In this document: piece after piece, positions 5,627 through 7,489 of the stretch
Numbering within the stretch: the stretch's first letter is position 1
Layout of the letters: every line of letters begins with the position of its first letter
Source of the DNA: Deltaproteobacteria bacterium
GTDB lineage: Bacteria; Myxococcota_A; Polyangia; Polyangiales; Houyiibacteriaceae
Reading direction: 5' to 3'
DNA length: 7,489 nt
NCBI GenBank assembly: GCA_019309605.1
Contig: JAFDFW010000085.1
Span: forward strand, 1-7,489
Program-made: the position numbers and the translations under genes
The notes under the pieces: generated by a model
Database searches by the model: none
Told to the model about the DNA's origin: nothing
The model's input: only the letters and a program-made list of their open reading frames with translations

Positions 5627-7080
5627 TGTATCTAGCGCGGAGGAAGAAGGTGTGGAGGAGCAATCAAACGACCGTTGCGGGGGCTCTGTTTGCCGGCATT
5701 GTCAGCCTGCTTCCGGTTTCGGCCCACGCGCAGTGCGGCGAGCTCACTTGGCTCGAGGCGATCAATCAGGCGCTCGACGCGAACCAGGCGCTGGTGGCAG
5801 CGCGTCAAACGCTCGACGCGCAGCACAAAGACATCGCGATTGCGAGAGCGACGATGCTGCCGGGGGTCGGCTTTGGTGGGCTCGCGCAACTCAGCAAGGA
5901 CAGCACGTTCAGCTCCAGCGCCGGTGTCGTTCCGGAGCGCACCCTTCAAGTGGCGGGAAAAATCACCCAGACCCTCTACAACCAAGGCGACATCGATGCG
6001 CTCGGTTCTCAAAAGCACCTTCACCTAAGCCAGCAGGAAAGTTTCGAGGACACGCGGAACCAAACCATCGCGGCGGCCGGCCAAGACTATTTGGGTGTGC
6101 TTCTGGCGGAGGCGCTAGTGGCTCTGCAGCAGGACAATCTCGGCCTCAGCAAGCAGTCGCTCGACCTCACCAAGGCTCAGGAGAGCTCCGGCCAAGTCCC
6201 CTACCGCAACGTCCTTCGTTGGCAGACTCAGCTCTACGCTGCCGAGCGGCAGCTGGTCGCTCAGGAGGGCAGCCTTCTCGCGAGCCGCTTCCGATTCAAC
6301 CAGGTTCGCAATCGACCGGGGGAGGAGATCTGCAAGCTGGAGGAGCTCACGGTCAACGAGAATGGGTTCATCTTTGCGAGCCAAGCCATCGCCAAGGAGA
6401 TCTCCGACGATGCAAAAGCCGCCCTCGCAAGAGACTATCTCGTGGCGCTCGGCCTCGAACGTTCCGTAGTCCTCCGCAGCCTGGATGCGGAGATCAAGGC
6501 GGAACAGCGGAAAATGAAATCTGCTCGGCGTTGGTTGATTCCCAGCCTCGATGCCGCCGCGGCGGCGGCTTCGTTCGTGAAGACGGGCGGTGCGGGGTCG
6601 GACGAGCAGCAAGATGGCGAGATTTTTTGGCAAGTGGGGCTGACGCTCGATTGGAGCGTGCTCGACGGCGGAGCCTACATTGCGACGATGAATCAGAGCA
6701 AAGCGGAGTTCTGGAGCCTGAGGTCCCAACGTACCAATGCGGCGACGAGCCTCGAGGAGAATATCCGCAGCACCGCCGCAGTGGCGATGGCGTCATTCGA
6801 GCAAATCGGACTCGCCGAGAAGGAGGCGCAGGCTTCTGAAGAGAACTACAAGTTGGTCAATGAAGCCTACCTCCAAGGCGAAGCCGCGCTCATCGAGCAG
6901 ATCGATGGGCAGCAGCAGTTGATCCAGGCGAACACCGCCGCCCGGCAGGCGCTTTACCAGTTCCTTTCCGACGTGATCAGTCTCGAGCAGTCGATCGCGT
7001 ACTATCCGTTCCTCGAGGGAGACGCCGGTTCGCGTGTTCACGAGTTAGAGGCGAAGCTTCAAGGTGCCCGCTTAGAGTAA
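5623..7080 (+). CDS. TolC-family outer-membrane efflux channel
   Basis: This 485-residue protein forms the outer-membrane and periplasmic tunnel of the pump. A signal peptide is visible: a basic start (ARRKKVWR), a hydrophobic core at about 18-32 and a likely signal peptidase I site after AHA (34-36). No lipobox precedes C38, so it resembles TolC more than the lipidated NodT/OprM channels. The two-fold internal repeat of the family can be followed. The first half has LTWLEAINQALDANQAL (41-57), then IAIARATMLPGVG and the strand-rich KITQTLYNQGDIDA (113-126). The second half has LDAEIKAEQRKMKSARRWLIPSLD (287-310), GLTLDWSVLDGGAYIATMNQ (339-358) and YLQGEAALIEQIDGQQQL (416-433). A run of six alanines occurs at 311-316. 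Two ATG codons stand in tandem at 5623 and 5626; the first overlaps the adaptor stop, and AAGG at 5611-5614 is a weak ribosome site. Its TAA stop lies 9 bases into the convergent minus-strand gene. Confidence 0.93.
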   Translation: MMYLARRKKVWRSNQTTVAGALFAGIVSLLPVSAHAQCGELTWLEAINQALDANQALVAARQTLDAQHKDIAIARATMLPGVGFGGLAQLSKDSTFSSSAGVVPERTLQVAGKITQTLYNQGDIDALGSQKHLHLSQQESFEDTRNQTIAAAGQDYLGVLLAEALVALQQDNLGLSKQSLDLTKAQESSGQVPYRNVLRWQTQLYAAERQLVAQEGSLLASRFRFNQVRNRPGEEICKLEELTVNENGFIFASQAIAKEISDDAKAALARDYLVALGLERSVVLRSLDAEIKAEQRKMKSARRWLIPSLDAAAAAASFVKTGGAGSDEQQDGEIFWQVGLTLDWSVLDGGAYIATMNQSKAEFWSLRSQRTNAATSLEENIRSTAAVAMASFEQIGLAEKEAQASEENYKLVNEAYLQGEAALIEQIDGQQQLIQANTAARQALYQFLSDVISLEQSIAYYPFLEGDAGSRVHELEAKLQGARLE

Positions 7081-7416
7081 CAAGTCCCCGTAGCCCCAAA
7101 TCGCCGTGCCGAAGATCCCGGTGAGGTAGCTGAGGCGCGAAAGACGAGCGAACGTTTTCGGCGGCCGCAAGATGGCCTGTGCTTTCTCACGTGGCGAGTG
7201 TTCTTGATCTCGAAAAATTCTTGCGAGGTCACGCTGGTGCAGCTTGACCAACGCGAAATTCGCTCCCGCCGCCAACAAACACATCACCGCGCCCGATCTC
7301 GAAAACCAGTCTGTCGCGCCCAGCTGCGACACGTAATAGGAGAACGCCACGAAGAGCCACGCAATCGTCAACTCCAGGCCCACTCGAAAGTACGCGTTCT
7401 TGAGTGACACTTTCAT
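7072..7416 (-). CDS. Hypothetical small membrane protein with three predicted helices
   Basis: This 114-residue protein is not one I can name. Hydrophobic segments at about 13-30, 42-58 and 96-112 predict three membrane helices. A DWFSRSGAVMCL motif (36-47) lies at the head of the second, and a charged loop (about 59-92, with HQRDLARIFRDQEHSPREKA) sits between the second and third. The DW-SRSGA pattern resembles small uncharacterised bacterial membrane proteins. Third codon positions are mostly G or C and a strong Shine-Dalgarno site precedes the ATG, so I take it as a real gene. It is convergent with the pump operon, and its TAA stop (7074-7072) lies inside the last codons of the TolC-family gene, a 9-base tail-to-tail overlap. 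The frame stays open upstream to the window edge, so a longer N-terminus is possible. Nothing shows that it belongs functionally to the pump. Confidence 0.75.
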   Translation of the reverse strand: MKVSLKNAYFRVGLELTIAWLFVAFSYYVSQLGATDWFSRSGAVMCLLAAGANFALVKLHQRDLARIFRDQEHSPREKAQAILRPPKTFARLSRLSYLTGIFGTAIWGYGDLLL

Positions 7417-7489
7417 CCAATCCTCCAGTCTCGAGTTGCTACCGGTGCTACCGTACCCCGAAGACGAGCGCGCGGCTGCGTTGCCCCGA
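7417..7489. other. 3' flank of the window, upstream of the minus-strand gene
   Basis: These 73 bases hold a short direct repeat (TGCTACCG at 7437-7444 and 7446-7453) and the minus-strand ribosome site. No AT-rich promoter box is visible. On the minus strand one frame is open to the edge and ends in a TGA (7415-7413) overlapping the ATG, so the 3' end of another minus-strand gene is possible. A second frame is open and in phase with the membrane-protein gene. Too little sequence is present to decide. Confidence 0.3.
7421..7426 (-). promoter_or_regulatory. Shine-Dalgarno site of the minus-strand membrane-protein gene
   Basis: On the minus strand GGAGGA lies 4 bases before the ATG at 7416-7414. 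It supports this start over any upstream in-frame codon. Confidence 0.6.

Noticed and set aside
5733..5738. Cysteine just after the channel signal peptide as a lipoprotein attachment site
   Set aside because: The residues before C38 are A-H-A-Q, not a lipobox; cleavage after AHA by signal peptidase I fits better.
6553..6566. GC-only palindrome GCCGCCGCGGCGGC, a possible hairpin or protein site
   Set aside because: It lies in the codons of a six-alanine run of the channel protein and is explained by GCC/GCG codons; no T-run follows.
5388..6839. A 483-codon plus-strand frame spanning the end of the adaptor and most of the channel gene
   Set aside because: It crosses two well-supported genes in another frame, and its Arg/Gly/Ser/Pro-rich, low-complexity translation is typical of a shifted reading of GC-rich coding DNA.
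7081..7140. Search for a bidirectional terminator after the operon
   Set aside because: No GC stem followed by a T-run was found on either strand, and the region is coding on the minus strand.
1..7489. tRNA, rRNA, CRISPR array, insertion sequence or attachment site
   Set aside because: No cloverleaf-like or rRNA-like sequence, no regularly spaced repeats, no transposase and no terminal inverted repeats were seen.

Overview
The window comes from a Gram-negative bacterium with a GC-rich genome (roughly 60 % GC by eye, codon third positions mostly G or C). The outer-membrane TolC-type protein with an export signal and the inner-membrane/periplasmic efflux partners require a two-membrane envelope. 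Nothing here fixes the taxon. A GC-rich proteobacterium or myxobacterium-like lineage would fit, but that is a guess.

Layout: positions 1-188 hold no gene that I can name; one frame is open across the segment and runs into the first gene. From 189 to 7080 six plus-strand genes lie head to tail and look like one operon: (1) aconitase X large, catalytic subunit (189-1589); (2) aconitase X small, swivel subunit (1631-2077); (3) FUSC/AaeB-type inner-membrane transporter (2091-4256); (4) a 70-residue DUF1656/AaeX-like membrane protein (4275-4487); (5) HlyD/AaeA-type periplasmic adaptor (4484-5626); (6) TolC-family outer-membrane channel (5623-7080). Gaps are 41, 13 and 18 bases, followed by two 4-base overlaps (GTGA and ATGA). 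A minus-strand gene for a small three-helix membrane protein (7072-7416) converges on the operon and overlaps the last gene by 9 bases, tail to tail.

Working together: genes 3-6 form a complete tripartite pump of the aromatic/carboxylic-acid efflux type (FUSC transporter, DUF1656 accessory, adaptor, outer-membrane channel). Genes 1-2 form a two-subunit hydro-lyase of the aconitase X family. Characterised members of that family dehydrate cis-3-hydroxy-L-proline (bacteria) or mevalonate 5-phosphate (archaea). Having all six in one tight transcription unit suggests, as inference, that the pump exports the substrate or the dehydrated product of the hydro-lyase, or a toxic analogue of either. Both AcnX subunits keep the family signatures but depart from the usual substrate-side motifs as I remember them, so the substrate cannot be read from the sequence. 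No regulator, decarboxylase, racemase or other pathway enzyme lies in the window.
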